A stretch of 64,000 bases of DNA from an uncultured Verrucomicrobiota bacterium (GCA_903869675.1 CAIQAB010000010.1:35606-99605); one strand, 5' to 3'; counted from the stretch's first letter, positions 16,993-26,987 are shown. Notes: a model not told the origin generated them from the sequence alone. Numbers and translations are program-made.

Positions 16993-19719
16993 TCAGGGCG
17001 AGGGTGGATGCTTCCCGGCAAGGGCCAGCATTTGGATGGCGGAAAGTCCCCACTGGGAAGTCGAGTTGGTGCTCAGGGCGAAACTTTCGTCCACCGGCGA
17101 TAACACGGCGGGCCCAGTGACGTGGGTGGCATGAAGGTCGGTGCGCACGCCACGGCCCGAGCGGCCGCCGAGAAACTCGTCCCAGGCCCGGGCGGCGAGA
17201 GCGGGGGAGTTGGTTTGGCGGGCGGCGTAGGCGGTGAGGCGGGAGTGGGCGTCGCGCAGGTTGAGTTTGCCGAGGGGCTCGCCCAGCTTGGCGCGTTGCT
17301 CGTCGTCGGAGGCGTTGTAAAGGGTGCAGTAGTCCAGCCAAGCGGCGCGGAAGGCGGGCAAGTCCACCAGCGAGATCAATTCCGAGCAGATCTCGGGCAG
17401 CCCGAATACGGCGCTGAGGTGGGAAACGCCCACGCCCTGAGGATCACCTGGGGAGAACTCTCCGGTATCGAGATTGAAGGTGCAACCGGTGGTGAAGAAG
17501 CCTTTGGGCTGAGCGCCGATCGTGCGCATGCCCGCGAGGAGTTTATCCCGCACGCGAGCGTTGCCGGTGCGTTCCCACTCGGTGAGCCAGGCGAAGGCGA
17601 GCGAACCCCAGTCGGTGCCAAAGCCCACCGAGGCGGCGGCGCGAGTGGGCGGCGGGATGGGTTCCGTGCGGATCTTGCGGATAGGGTCGAGGGTGAGGAA
17701 AGCCTCGTCGGCGCCGACCAGCTCGCGCATGAGGTCACCGGTGCGTTCATCGGCGGTGAGGTAGTAGTAAAAGCGTCGATACGCGACCGTGCTGATGCGG
17801 AGCTGTTTGGCGGAGCAGCCCCAGTGCTGGACGTTATGGCGGGAGCCGAGGCCCTTGAAGCGGCCGAGGTGGTAGACATCCACCTCGCCAGTGTGGCGGG
17901 TCATCGCCTCGGCGAGGCGGAATACGTCGGCGCGGCCCGAACGGAGGTAGGAATACCACAGCCACAGGTCGGGCGAGAGCTCGGAATTGGCCCAGGCGAA
18001 GCCTCCGACGTCATAGCGCCAGACGTGGCGGTCCGAGTCATAGCTATGCATGACATCCCCAAAGTCCCAGAAGCCATACCAGCGGCGCTGGTCGATTTGT
18101 TCGAGGTAGGTGCGGAGGAGGAAATCGAGCTGGTCCTCGACTTTCGTGGCGAGGGGAGTGGAGCGGTCGGCCAGGCTCCAGTCGCCGAAGACTCCGGCGG
18201 CGTGGCAGTGGGCGGGCGAGGCGGCGAGTTGGGGCGGGCGGCGGAGGGCGGCGGCGAGGGGAGGAAACTCCTCGCGGGCGGGGGTGGTGGCGACGGCGCG
18301 GAAAACGAGTTCGTGGGAGCGAGCGATGCCGTGCGGGCTGCCGAAGCCTTTTTCGTAGTCTTCGTAGGTGATATTTAGACCTTCGAGTTCCTCCGCGTGG
18401 TTATCCATGCCCATGCCGTCATGGTAGAAGCGCAGGTCCATGGGCGGGGCCTCGGGCGACCAGAGCCAGGCGGTGGCCTCGGCGGTGTCGGTGTGAGCGG
18501 CCCGGACATCCAGTTGCGCGGGGTATTTTTCCCAGAAATCACGCAGGCCGAAGACGAGCCCGCCCGAACTACCTCCGATGTAGCCCAGGCCGGCGGCGCG
18601 GCTGCCCGCGGCGGCGCGGATCCAGCCGTGGCCGGGCCGGGTGCGTTTACGAATCTCGAAGCCATCGGCCGAGAGTTGGGAAAGGGTATAGTCGCCCCAG
18701 GCGGGAATGAGGTGCAACCGATTCGCGACGGCAGATGCCCACTCCGATACCGGAGGGGTGGCACGACCCGCAACCTGGGCTTGGCGCACGGCCTCGCCGG
18801 GGTCGCGCCGCAGGCCGGTGATTCCGCGCACGGCTTCGCCGAACAGGCCGTCGTCCAGGCCGGAGAAACGCACGTGACGATCGTGGGGTGCGTCGGTGAG
18901 AGGGACGTCGAAGCGCAGGCCGAGGCCGTGGATGAAATCGCGTTGTTCATCGCCGTCGTAAACGAACGAGTGCATCACGCGCACGGCATCCCCGCCGGCA
19001 TGCAGGTAGAGCCGGACCGTAAAGGGCAGCCAGGCCCGATCGCCGGTGGTGCTCTGCTGGTGGCCCTCGATGCGCACGACGGCGCGCACCGGGCCGCTTT
19101 GCTCGACGATCACGGATTTGGTTTCACCGTGGAAGGACTCCGCGGGCGAGACGAGGTCGGGCTGGTCCTTGCGGAGTGCGACGAGCCGGCCGTGCCGGGC
19201 GGTTTCCCGGCCGTCCCGTGTAAGGGTGGAGATGAGATGGGGGCCGCGGCGGGGCACGACGCAGACGATCACGCCGGTGTCGATTTCCACCGATCCGGCC
19301 GTCTCGCGCACGACGACCGGGCTGGGGGGGCTGGCCGGGGCGCGGCCGGGGATGAGGGCTAGGGCGGGTTGGCGTCCGCTGCCGGGGGCGATGGCGTGGC
19401 CTGACCATTTCAGCGATCCGTCCGGCCAGGTGGCGAGGGGCCAGGATTGAATGGCTACCTCCGTGCCGTCCGCGGTCTGCAAAGCGAAAACGGTGTCGGC
19501 AGGCAGGGCGGCACGGGGCCAAGGCACGCCCCAGGCGCAGCCGGGCTGGGCGGCGGGAGTGCCTTCGAGCCAATGGAGCGGGGTCGAGCCGGGGTGCGGC
19601 GCGACTGCGGGTCGCGTTGAAGAAGGCGCGGTGTCGGCGCGCAGGGCCGAGACGAGGGGCAGGGTGGCGGCCCCGAGGGCGCCGGCTTTTACGAAATCAC
19701 GACGGGAGTAGAGGGGCAT
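16993..19719 (-). CDS. Tat-exported exo-rhamnogalacturonan lyase (PL26/PcRGLX-like)
   Basis: Large exported lyase (908 aa) predicted to cleave the rhamnogalacturonan-I backbone from an end, releasing unsaturated galacturonyl-rhamnose. The ATG at 19719 is chosen because it opens a twin-arginine signal (SRRDFVKAGALGAATLPLV), so export is of the folded protein. The N-terminal RIFT-barrel region carries WGVPWPRAALP and QSWPLATWPDGSLKWSGHAI, hallmarks I associate with the PcRGLX family (PL26). The rest is a central beta-sandwich and an alpha/alpha-toroid (HVWRYDVGGFAWAN, FGTDWGSLAFAW). The neighbouring acetylesterase and rhamnose mutarotase support the substrate call. The family call is from memory of motifs, not a search. 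Confidence 0.82.
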   Translation of the reverse strand: MPLYSRRDFVKAGALGAATLPLVSALRADTAPSSTRPAVAPHPGSTPLHWLEGTPAAQPGCAWGVPWPRAALPADTVFALQTADGTEVAIQSWPLATWPDGSLKWSGHAIAPGSGRQPALALIPGRAPASPPSPVVVRETAGSVEIDTGVIVCVVPRRGPHLISTLTRDGRETARHGRLVALRKDQPDLVSPAESFHGETKSVIVEQSGPVRAVVRIEGHQQSTTGDRAWLPFTVRLYLHAGGDAVRVMHSFVYDGDEQRDFIHGLGLRFDVPLTDAPHDRHVRFSGLDDGLFGEAVRGITGLRRDPGEAVRQAQVAGRATPPVSEWASAVANRLHLIPAWGDYTLSQLSADGFEIRKRTRPGHGWIRAAAGSRAAGLGYIGGSSGGLVFGLRDFWEKYPAQLDVRAAHTDTAEATAWLWSPEAPPMDLRFYHDGMGMDNHAEELEGLNITYEDYEKGFGSPHGIARSHELVFRAVATTPAREEFPPLAAALRRPPQLAASPAHCHAAGVFGDWSLADRSTPLATKVEDQLDFLLRTYLEQIDQRRWYGFWDFGDVMHSYDSDRHVWRYDVGGFAWANSELSPDLWLWYSYLRSGRADVFRLAEAMTRHTGEVDVYHLGRFKGLGSRHNVQHWGCSAKQLRISTVAYRRFYYYLTADERTGDLMRELVGADEAFLTLDPIRKIRTEPIPPPTRAAASVGFGTDWGSLAFAWLTEWERTGNARVRDKLLAGMRTIGAQPKGFFTTGCTFNLDTGEFSPGDPQGVGVSHLSAVFGLPEICSELISLVDLPAFRAAWLDYCTLYNASDDEQRAKLGEPLGKLNLRDAHSRLTAYAARQTNSPALAARAWDEFLGGRSGRGVRTDLHATHVTGPAVLSPVDESFALSTNSTSQWGLSAIQMLALAGKHPPSP

Positions 19720-19784
19720 GGCGGGAGCAGGGCGGCCGGGCGGGGCACGCCCGGGCGGGGAGGGGTGTGGAGGCGGGAGGCGCC

Positions 19785-20099
19785 TCAGGGAAGGTAAAAC
19801 ACCTCGGTCAGCGAGGCGGCGACGGGGCTGGAATCGGGATTGGCGGGCATCACATCCGCCATGTGTTTCCACCAGCGGCGGCACACCTCGGTGTTCGCGA
19901 TTGCCGCCCAGCGGGCCTCGTTCTCGATTTCGGCGTAGGCGAAAAGCTGGCGGGTTTCCGGATGGAGGTGGATGGAGTAGTTGTGCACGCCGTGGGCGCG
20001 GAGCACGCTGGCGAGTTCTTCCCAGATGGGTTGGTGGCGGCGGGCGTATTCGGTTTCGCTGCCGGGGTGGACGGACATCACGAAGGCTTTGCGGATCAT
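19785..20099 (-). CDS. rhaM: L-rhamnose mutarotase
   Basis: Cytoplasmic enzyme that interconverts alpha- and beta-L-rhamnose. The 104-residue length is identical to E. coli RhaM, and the sequence is highly similar: [13 protein letters not shown] at the start, [10 protein letters not shown] with the catalytic His, [17 protein letters not shown], and EVFYLP at the end. The start overlaps the stop of the upstream oxidoreductase gene by 4 bases (ATGA). Its presence shows that the sugar released by this locus is L-rhamnose. No rhamnose isomerase, kinase or aldolase is in the window. Confidence 0.96.
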   Translation of the reverse strand: MIRKAFVMSVHPGSETEYARRHQPIWEELASVLRAHGVHNYSIHLHPETRQLFAYAEIENEARWAAIANTEVCRRWWKHMADVMPANPDSSPVAASLTEVFYLP

Positions 20100-21298
20100 G
20101 CGGGGAGGGGGGCTAAGCGGCTGGTTTCCAACACGCTGGCGAGTCGGGATTTTTCCTTAAAAGCCAGACCCAGTGCCTCGGCCAGACCCCGGACCACGGG
20201 GATTTCCGAGTTGGTATCCCCATCTTGTTTCCAATCGATGCTGGTTTGGGGGAACACGCTGACGCGGCCGATGTGCTGCAAGTTCTCGATCAACAGGGTA
20301 TGTTTTTCCGCGATGGCGGTAGTGCAGACGTGGGCCTGAGGGTCACGCAGGCGGGCGAGCATGGCTTCGAACATCAGCACGCGGGCATGTTCGGCAGTGG
20401 GCAGGGGGAAAACCTGACGGCGGCCGTCGGGGTGGAGCACCGTGCACCGTTGTTCGTGCCACCATTCAATCCGGCCGGTGCTGCCTTCGAGCACGATCTC
20501 GGGTTGGCGCGTGGCCTCGATCGCGTGGCTGACGCCGAACCAGCAGCGGGTGCCGGACCGGGTGGTGCCGCGAACCACGGCCGTATCGAACATCTCGATC
20601 TGGTGGGCGCGGAACAACTCGGCAGAATCGATGCGGACGGTGGCGGACTCACCGGCGGTTTCGCCGGCGAAAAACAGGGCAAGATTTACGAAATGGGCGA
20701 AGGCGTTATTCAGCGGTGAATCGAGCACGGCGGCACCCTCGGCGGCGGCGCGTCCGGCCCAGGTGGTGCGTTCGAAATAGGCGCGGGAGCGGGGCCAGAG
20801 CCCGAGCATGGAGATGTCGCGGAGTTCACCGATCACCCCGGCCAGCAACTGGGTTTTAACCCAGCGGGCCTCAAGGGTGTAGATGTCTTGGAACCCGACG
20901 GCGACCCAATGGCCGGTGGCGTTCTCAGCGGCGCGGATCGCCCGGGCGTCGGCGGCGGAGCCAGCGAGGGGTTTCTCCACCAGCACATTCATGCCGGCTT
21001 GCAGGGCGGAAATGGTGAGGCGGGCGTGCCATTGGATGCCGGTGGGCACGAGGCAAAGGTCGATCCGGCCGGTCTCTTGGGCGAAGAAGGCGGCCGCGGT
21101 CGGGTAGATCACGGTTCCGCCCGCCTGCAATTCGGTGACCAGGTCGGGAACCTTGTTCGAATTGATGATCACGGCCGCCTTTAACTCGATCTCCCGGCGT
21201 TTGAGCGCCTCGCGGATCAGGTGGAGGTAAATGGCACCGTAGCCCGTGACGCCGATGAGGGCTACACGGGGGAGACCTTTTCCTAGGGGGAGGGGCAT
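20096..21298 (-). CDS. Gfo/Idh/MocA family NAD(P)-dependent oxidoreductase
   Basis: Sugar dehydrogenase or reductase fold: an N-terminal Rossmann domain ([18 protein letters not shown]) and the conserved [15 protein letters not shown] region carrying the catalytic-type Lys of the EKP motif, then an alpha/beta substrate domain. The ATG at 21298 starts at the family boundary. An in-frame ATG at 21346 would add 16 residues with no family content. It is coupled by a 4-base overlap to rhaM and is the first gene after the divergent LacI regulator, so it probably acts on a rhamnogalacturonan breakdown product such as L-rhamnose or the unsaturated uronate. The actual substrate cannot be told. Confidence 0.85.
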   Translation of the reverse strand: MPLPLGKGLPRVALIGVTGYGAIYLHLIREALKRREIELKAAVIINSNKVPDLVTELQAGGTVIYPTAAAFFAQETGRIDLCLVPTGIQWHARLTISALQAGMNVLVEKPLAGSAADARAIRAAENATGHWVAVGFQDIYTLEARWVKTQLLAGVIGELRDISMLGLWPRSRAYFERTTWAGRAAAEGAAVLDSPLNNAFAHFVNLALFFAGETAGESATVRIDSAELFRAHQIEMFDTAVVRGTTRSGTRCWFGVSHAIEATRQPEIVLEGSTGRIEWWHEQRCTVLHPDGRRQVFPLPTAEHARVLMFEAMLARLRDPQAHVCTTAIAEKHTLLIENLQHIGRVSVFPQTSIDWKQDGDTNSEIPVVRGLAEALGLAFKEKSRLASVLETSRLAPLPA

Positions 21299-21388
21299 GG
21301 ACGAGGGTGTAAGAAAACGCGGAAGGCCGCGGATTTGGGAGAACATTTATTCATAATCCGCTTGTCCCCTGAGGCCACGCGGCCCTGC

Positions 21389-21401
21389 TCTTACAGTAAG
21401 A
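21389..21401. promoter_or_regulatory. Candidate LacI-type operator palindrome
   Basis: TCTTACAGTAAGA is a 13-base palindrome (one central base) lying 8 bases before the lacI-type gene and about 90 bases before the divergent oxidoreductase start. Its symmetry and place fit an operator for autoregulation and control of the rhamnogalacturonan genes. It lacks the central CG of classic LacI/GalR sites. Confidence 0.45.
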
Positions 21402-21408
21402 CCCCGCC

Positions 21409-22428
21409 ATGCCCGCCCCCTCGCTTCGTCAGTTGGCTCAAGAATTAGGACTTTCGCACACCACCGTTTCCGAGGCTCTGCGTGGCAGTGCCCGGGTGAA
21501 AGCGGCCACGCGGGTGCGGGTTTTACAGGCGGCGCGCTCGGTCGGTTATCAACGTAATCCGCTGGCTGGTGCGCTCATGTCGGAGATGCGTCGCTCGCGG
21601 GCGGGGACCTTTCGCGGGGTCTTGGCGGTGCTGGATATGGATGGCCCGGAGGGCCGGCCGGCCGGGCCGACGTGTTACCATCGGGAGCTTTCGCGAGGTG
21701 CGACCGAGCGGGCCGAGGAGCTCGGGTTCAAGGCGGATGCCTTCACGGTGGGCAAGGCGGGCCTTTCGTTGGAGCGGCTGGATAATATCCTGCAGTCGCG
21801 GGGGATCGGCGGCATCTTTCTGCTGCCGGTGCGGGAGACGCCCGATCTGACCCGGCTCAACTGGAATCACTTTTCGGGCATTTACTCGGATTATGTGATC
21901 GAGCGCCCGGGGTTGCATTCGGTTTGTCCCGACCACTATCGGGCGATGTTAACGGCGTTGGACCGGATCCGCGCGCTGGGCTACCGTCGGCCGGGGCTGG
22001 TCTTGAATGCTTCGCATGACGCCCGTCTGCTTTTCCGCTGGGAGTCGGCCTACCATGCTTACCAGACCCACCATGATGGCATGACGCGCTTGCCGCCGCT
22101 CATCCTCCCCCGGCCCAACGAGGCGGATTTTTCCCGCTGGTTCCGCACGGTAAAATGCGACGTCGTGCTCGCGCATTTACCGGAGGTGGCGGACTGGATG
22201 CGGGCGGCGGGCGCGCGGATTCCGGAGACCCACGGTTTTTGCTGCCTCAACGTCATGAACAGCCCGGTCCCCTGTGCCGGGCTCGACTTGCAGCCGCGGT
22301 TGCTCGGTCTGCGCGGCATCGAGTTGCTGATCAGCCAGGTGTTGCGCAACGAGTGTGGCGCGCCGGACCAGCCCACGATCACGACGGTGCCGGCAGCGTG
22401 GGTGGATGGCCCCACGCTGCGGAGCTGA
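21409..22428 (+). CDS. LacI family transcriptional regulator
   Basis: 339-residue LacI/GalR-type regulator. The N-terminal helix-turn-helix (SLRQLAQELGLSHTTVSEAL) and hinge region (RSVGYQRNPLAGALMSEMRR) are typical, followed by a periplasmic-binding-protein-like sensor domain with some drift from the classic effector residues. It is transcribed divergently from the oxidoreductase-rhaM-exolyase-esterase-galactosidase cluster, so it most likely controls those genes in response to a pectin-derived sugar. A palindrome at 21389-21401 just before its start could be its operator. Confidence 0.9.
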   Translation: MPAPSLRQLAQELGLSHTTVSEALRGSARVKAATRVRVLQAARSVGYQRNPLAGALMSEMRRSRAGTFRGVLAVLDMDGPEGRPAGPTCYHRELSRGATERAEELGFKADAFTVGKAGLSLERLDNILQSRGIGGIFLLPVRETPDLTRLNWNHFSGIYSDYVIERPGLHSVCPDHYRAMLTALDRIRALGYRRPGLVLNASHDARLLFRWESAYHAYQTHHDGMTRLPPLILPRPNEADFSRWFRTVKCDVVLAHLPEVADWMRAAGARIPETHGFCCLNVMNSPVPCAGLDLQPRLLGLRGIELLISQVLRNECGAPDQPTITTVPAAWVDGPTLRS

Positions 22429-22437
22429 CGGGCTCGC

Positions 22438-23709
22438 TCAGGCGAGTTGGTAGGGCAGGGGATAGCGGGAGGTGAGGGTGCCGATGAGGGTGCGGGCCCG
22501 GGCGAGGGCTTCGGTCTCGGCGGGGGTGCCGATGGCCTTCAACACGAGGTCGATGGCTTCCGCGATCACGGGCATGTCGGCCTCGACCAGGCCACGTGAA
22601 GTGACGGCGGGCGTGCCGAGGCGGATACCCGAGGCCTGGAACGGCGAACGCGTCTCGAAGGGGACGGTGTTCTTGTTGCAGGTGAGGTGGGCCAGATCGA
22701 GGGTCTCCTGCGCCTTCTTGGCGGTGAGCTCGGGCAGGTTATGCCGCAGGTCGAGGAGGAAAAGGTGGTTATCGGTGCCGCCGGACACGATCTTGTAGCC
22801 GCGGCCGAGGAAGGCGGCGGCGAGGGCACGGCTATTGGCCACCACTTGGGCGGCGTAGGTTTTGAACGAGGGCTTCAGGCACTCGGCGAAGCACACGGCT
22901 TTGGCGGCAATCACGTGCATCAGGGGGCCGCCCTGGCTGCCGGGGAACAAAGCGGAGTCGATCGCCTTGGCATGGGCCGCCTTGCACAAGATCAGGCCGC
23001 CGCGAGGTCCGCGGAGGGTCTTGTGGGTGGTGGTGGTGACGAAGTCGGCGTGGGGGACGGGCGAGGGGTGGGCGCCGCCGGCGACCAGTCCGGCGATGTG
23101 GGCGATGTCCGCAAACAGGTAGGCGCCGACCGAGCGGGCGATCTCGCCCATCCGGGCAAAGTCGATGACCCGGGAGTAGGCGGAGGCTCCGACGGTGATC
23201 ATGGCAGGTTTCTCGCGCGCGGCGACGGCGGCGAGCTCGTCGTAGTCGATCAGCCCGTTATCCTCGCGCACGCCATATTGGACAAATTGATACTGCTTGC
23301 CGGAGAAGTTGGCCGGGTTGCCATGGGTGAGGTGGCCGCCGTGGCTCAGGTTCATGCCGAGGATTTTGGCGCCGAGGGGGAGCACCGCGGTATAGACGGC
23401 GAAATTCGCCTGCGAGCCCGAGTGGGGCTGGACGTTGGCGTGCTCGGCGCCGAAGAGGGCCTTGGCGCGATCGATGGCGAGTTGCTCGACTTTGTCCACG
23501 TGTTCGCAACCGCCATACCAGCGCTTGGCGGGGTAGCCTTCGGCGTATTTGTTGGTCAGCACGCTCCCCTGCGCCTCCATGACGGCGGGGTAGGTGAAGT
23601 TTTCCGAGGCGATTAGTTCGATGTGATCCTGCTGACGGGCGAATTCAGCTGAGATGAAGGCGTGAATCTCGGGGTCGAGAAGGCGGAGGGAGGTGGCGTC
23701 GATGGACAT
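22438..23709 (-). CDS. glyA: Serine hydroxymethyltransferase
   Basis: PLP enzyme converting serine and tetrahydrofolate to glycine and methylene-tetrahydrofolate in the cytoplasm. The 423 aa length is normal for bacteria. Family blocks include [40 protein letters not shown] and the PLP-lysine segment [15 protein letters not shown]. The C-terminal part [11 protein letters not shown] contains the folate-site Arg. The gene is convergent with lacI (9 bases apart) and lies 129 bases after the phosphatase gene on the same strand. Confidence 0.97.
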   Translation of the reverse strand: MSIDATSLRLLDPEIHAFISAEFARQQDHIELIASENFTYPAVMEAQGSVLTNKYAEGYPAKRWYGGCEHVDKVEQLAIDRAKALFGAEHANVQPHSGSQANFAVYTAVLPLGAKILGMNLSHGGHLTHGNPANFSGKQYQFVQYGVREDNGLIDYDELAAVAAREKPAMITVGASAYSRVIDFARMGEIARSVGAYLFADIAHIAGLVAGGAHPSPVPHADFVTTTTHKTLRGPRGGLILCKAAHAKAIDSALFPGSQGGPLMHVIAAKAVCFAECLKPSFKTYAAQVVANSRALAAAFLGRGYKIVSGGTDNHLFLLDLRHNLPELTAKKAQETLDLAHLTCNKNTVPFETRSPFQASGIRLGTPAVTSRGLVEADMPVIAEAIDLVLKAIGTPAETEALARARTLIGTLTSRYPLPYQLA

Positions 23710-23838
23710 GTTTTAAAAGGGTGCCGGGGTGGCGATGGAAGGTGAAATTGCGATTCGGAGGAGTGGAGAAAAGACGTCAATAAAGCGGCTTTGGTTCAGC
23801 GCAAGAAGGGGGACGCGGGACGGCGGTTGCGCCGCGTC

Positions 23839-24312
23839 CTATCTACCTCGGAGGTAGGCGAGCAGGCTGGGGATGGCATCGACCATCTCGTCGCGGCAGG
23901 CCTCGTATTCCTTCAAGGAACCGCCGTAGGGATCGCCGATTTCCCGGTCGGCGGGCGCGGGCATGAATTCGCGCCAGAGGAAGACGTTTTGCGGCGGCGA
24001 ATCAAAGCTGATGGCGATGACGTCCCGGTGGCTTTCCGTCATGCAGAGGATGAGGTCGGCCTGGCTGGCGAGGTCTGCGGTGAGCGGTTGGCTGCGGTGG
24101 TCGGAGGCGCGCAGGCTGACTTTGGCGAGGGCTTCGACGGAGTTGGGCGAGATCCGCTCACCTTTGCGGGCGGCGACGCCGGCGGAGACTACTTGGCAGG
24201 AGCGGAGCGGCTCGGCCTCGGCCTGCAGGGCGTGGCGCAACAAAGCCTCCGCCATGGGACTGCGGCAAATATTGGCGGTGCAGACGGTGACGATGAGCTT
24301 GGGCGCGGGCAT
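23839..24312 (-). CDS. Low-molecular-weight protein-tyrosine phosphatase family protein
   Basis: 157-residue phosphatase of the LMW-PTP/arsenate reductase-like fold. The start at 24312 places the P-loop CTANICRS at residues 11-18, with nucleophile Cys11 and Arg17. The general acid lies in the C-terminal loop GDPYGGS, which has the DP pair of the family. A non-ATG start 17 codons upstream was not chosen. It could dephosphorylate tyrosine kinases of exopolysaccharide export, but no such kinase is nearby. It sits between tex and glyA on the same strand. Confidence 0.87.
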   Translation of the reverse strand: MPAPKLIVTVCTANICRSPMAEALLRHALQAEAEPLRSCQVVSAGVAARKGERISPNSVEALAKVSLRASDHRSQPLTADLASQADLILCMTESHRDVIAISFDSPPQNVFLWREFMPAPADREIGDPYGGSLKEYEACRDEMVDAIPSLLAYLRGR

Positions 24313-24403
24313 CGGTGTAGTGCGGTGCAGTGAAGCTCTCCCCGCGCAAATGTCCAAGGGCAAGTTTGGCCGGTTCGGCGGGGCGGTTATCCCGCGGGGC
24401 GGG

Positions 24404-26836
24404 TCAGCGCTTTTTGTTCAGGGCGGCGCTGAACCAGTCGTTGTTGAGGCTGGCGGGGGCGGAGGGTTTGCCGGCGGGGGTGTGGTTGAAGGTGCGCGGA
24501 CCACCGCCGCCGGGGCGCTGGCCGGGGCCGGTGGAGCCGGCGACTTTGGCGCCGATCTGCGGGTTGGCCTTCATGCTCAAGGCGATGCGGCCGCGGGCGA
24601 GGTCCACCTCGGTGACGGTCACGTGGACCTTTTGGCCGGGTTTGACGATCTCGGCGGGGTCTTTGACGAAGCTGTCCGAAAGCTGGCTCACATGGACGAG
24701 GCCGTCCTGATGCACGCCGACGTCCACGAAGGCGCCGAAGGCGGTGACGTTGGTCACCAGGCCGGGGAGCTTCATGCCGGGGCGCAGGTCCTCGGGTTTG
24801 TTGACCGAGGCTTCGAAGGCGAAGGCCTCGAAACGGGCGCGGGGATCGCGGCCGGGTTTGGCGAGTTCAGCGAGGATGTCCTTCAGGGTCGGCAAGCCGA
24901 CGGTGTCGGTCACATAGGCCTCGGGTTTGATTTTGGCCCGGAGTTTGGCATCGCCGAGCAGGTCGGGAACGGTGCAACCGAGGTCGGCGGCCATTTTTTC
25001 CACGAGCGGGTAGCGCTCCGGGTGAACGGCGGAGGCGTCGAGCGGGTGTTTGGCATCGCGGATGCGGAGGAAGCCCGCGGCCTGTTCGAAAGCCTTGGGG
25101 CCGAGGCGGGGGACCTCGAGCAAATCGGCGCGGGAGGCGAAGGGGCCCTTTTCGTTGCGGCGGGCGACGATGGCGGCGGCGGTGGTGGCGTTGAGTCCGG
25201 AGACGTAGGCGAGCAGTTGCTTCGAGGCGGTGTTTAGCTCGACGCCGACGCCGTTCACGCAGCTCATCACGGTGTCGTCGAGGGAGCGTTTCAGGCCGTT
25301 CTGGTCGACGTCGTGCTGGTATTGGCCGACACCGATGGACTTGGGGTCGAGCTTCACGAGCTCGGCGAGGGGGTCCATGAGACGTCGGCCGATGGAGACT
25401 GCGCCGCGGACGGTGAGGTCGTGGTCGGGGAACTCCTCGCGGGCGACCTCGGAGGCGGAGTAGATGGAAGCGCCGGACTCGTTGACCATCACCACGGGGA
25501 TCGCGGCGGGCAGGCCGACGGCGCGCACGAAGGCCTCGGTCTCGCGGCCGGCGGTGCCGTTTCCGATGGCGATGGCCTCAACGCCGAAGCGGGCGGCGAA
25601 GCCGAGGATTTTATCTTTCGCCTCGGCGGCGTGGCGGTCGGGGTAGAGGACGTCGTGGTGGAGGAGTTTGCCCTGGCGGTCGAGGACGACGGTTTTGCAC
25701 CCGGTGCGGAAGCCGGGGTCGAGGGCGATCACGGCCTTTTGGCCGAGGGGGGACACCAGGAGCAGTTCGCGGACGTTGTCGGCGAAGACCTTGATCGCGG
25801 CGAGGTCGGCGGCTTTTTTCGACTCGAGCCGCATTTCGGTCTCGAGGGCGGGGGCGAGCAGGCGTTTGAACGCGTCGGCGACGGTGAGGCGCAGCTGGGC
25901 GGCGGCGGCGGGCGAGGCGGGGGCGGTGATGGAGGGCTTGATGACGAGTCGTTCGAGCTCGGCGAGGGCGAGGGTCTCGTCGGGGAGGGTGATGCGCATC
26001 ATCACAAACAACTCCTTCTCGGCGCGGCGCATCGCGAGGAGGCGGTGGCTGGGGCACTTGGCGAGGGGCTCGGTCCAGTCGAAGTAGTCTTTGAACTTTG
26101 CGGCCTCTGGGGTGGTGTCCTTGCCGTGGAGGACCTTTGATGCGACGACGGCGGAGGCGCGGTAAAGGGTGCGGAGTTTTTCGCGGGCGTCGGCGTCGTC
26201 GGAGAGGCGTTCGGCGAGGATGTCGCGGGCGCCGGCGTAAGCCTCCTCGGCGGAGGCGATTTTTTGCGGCGGGGTGGGGGGCTGTTTCCCGTCGTCGGGC
26301 GTGTATACATGGCCGACGAGGGCCTGGGCGGCGGCGGTGAGGGCTTCGGCGGTGGTCTCGGGGGCTTGGGCCCAGATGAGTTCGGCGAGGGGTTCGAGGC
26401 CTTTTTCGCGAGCGAGGGTGGCGCGGGTGCGTTTTTTCGGGCGGAAGGGCAGGTAAAGGTCCTCGAGGCGGGCGAGGGTGTCGGCGGCGGCGAGTTGGGC
26501 GGCGAGCGGATCGGTGAGGAGGCCGCGTTCCTTCAGCGAGGCGAGGATGGCGGCGCGGCGGTCGTCGAGGGCGGCGAGTTGTTCGAGGCGGTCGCGGATG
26601 GTGGTGATCTGGACCTCGTCGAGCTCGCCGGTGACCTCCTTGCGGTAGCGGGCGATGAAGGGGACGGTGGCGCCTTCCTTGAGGAGTTGGGCGGTGGCGG
26701 CGACCTGGGCGACTTTTACCCCCCGGAGTTCTTGGGTGATGCGCAGGACGTGTTCGGCGTTTAGCTGGATATTGGGCGGGGCCGGCGGGGTGTCGGAGGC
26801 GGGGGCGGCGGACGGCGGGAGAGGGAGGTCGGACAT
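24404..26836 (-). CDS. tex: RNA-binding transcription accessory protein Tex
   Basis: 811-residue Tex protein. Regions in order: N-terminal Tex domain (LKEGATVPFIARYRKEVTG, a hallmark block), YqgF-like RNase H fold (VIALDPGFRTGCKTVVLD), HhH domains (LNAYV-type VELNTASKQLLAYVSGL and RADLLEVPRLGPKAFEQAAG), and a C-terminal S1 domain (GMKLPGLVTNVTAFGAFVDV, then HQDGLVHVSQLSDSFV). The ATG at 26836 starts the protein just before an Ala/Pro tail absent from shorter homologues. The last ~25 residues after S1 are Gly/Pro/Asn-rich. Tex binds nucleic acid and influences transcription and stress tolerance in other bacteria. Confidence 0.96.
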   Translation of the reverse strand: MSDLPLPPSAAPASDTPPAPPNIQLNAEHVLRITQELRGVKVAQVAATAQLLKEGATVPFIARYRKEVTGELDEVQITTIRDRLEQLAALDDRRAAILASLKERGLLTDPLAAQLAAADTLARLEDLYLPFRPKKRTRATLAREKGLEPLAELIWAQAPETTAEALTAAAQALVGHVYTPDDGKQPPTPPQKIASAEEAYAGARDILAERLSDDADAREKLRTLYRASAVVASKVLHGKDTTPEAAKFKDYFDWTEPLAKCPSHRLLAMRRAEKELFVMMRITLPDETLALAELERLVIKPSITAPASPAAAAQLRLTVADAFKRLLAPALETEMRLESKKAADLAAIKVFADNVRELLLVSPLGQKAVIALDPGFRTGCKTVVLDRQGKLLHHDVLYPDRHAAEAKDKILGFAARFGVEAIAIGNGTAGRETEAFVRAVGLPAAIPVVMVNESGASIYSASEVAREEFPDHDLTVRGAVSIGRRLMDPLAELVKLDPKSIGVGQYQHDVDQNGLKRSLDDTVMSCVNGVGVELNTASKQLLAYVSGLNATTAAAIVARRNEKGPFASRADLLEVPRLGPKAFEQAAGFLRIRDAKHPLDASAVHPERYPLVEKMAADLGCTVPDLLGDAKLRAKIKPEAYVTDTVGLPTLKDILAELAKPGRDPRARFEAFAFEASVNKPEDLRPGMKLPGLVTNVTAFGAFVDVGVHQDGLVHVSQLSDSFVKDPAEIVKPGQKVHVTVTEVDLARGRIALSMKANPQIGAKVAGSTGPGQRPGGGGPRTFNHTPAGKPSAPASLNNDWFSAALNKKR

Positions 26837-26913
26837 GGTGAAGGGGGGCGTCGCGCGAAGGGCGCGGCGGACGCGAAGGCAGGAGGGAAACGCGCGGGCC
26901 GGCCGGGGGAAAT

Positions 26914-26948
26914 AAAAAAGCCCCGCCGGCGACAAGCGCGGGCGGGGC
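26914..26948 (-). terminator. Rho-independent terminator of the phosphatase gene
   Basis: GCCCCGCC (26920-26927) pairs perfectly with GGCGGGGC (26941-26948). On the minus strand the stem is followed by TTTTTT (complement of 26914-26919). It separates the PhoD-like gene from tex. Confidence 0.85.
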
Positions 26949-26987
26949 GGGGAGAACGACGGCGGCTAGCTGGCCGGGGTCGGGGGT

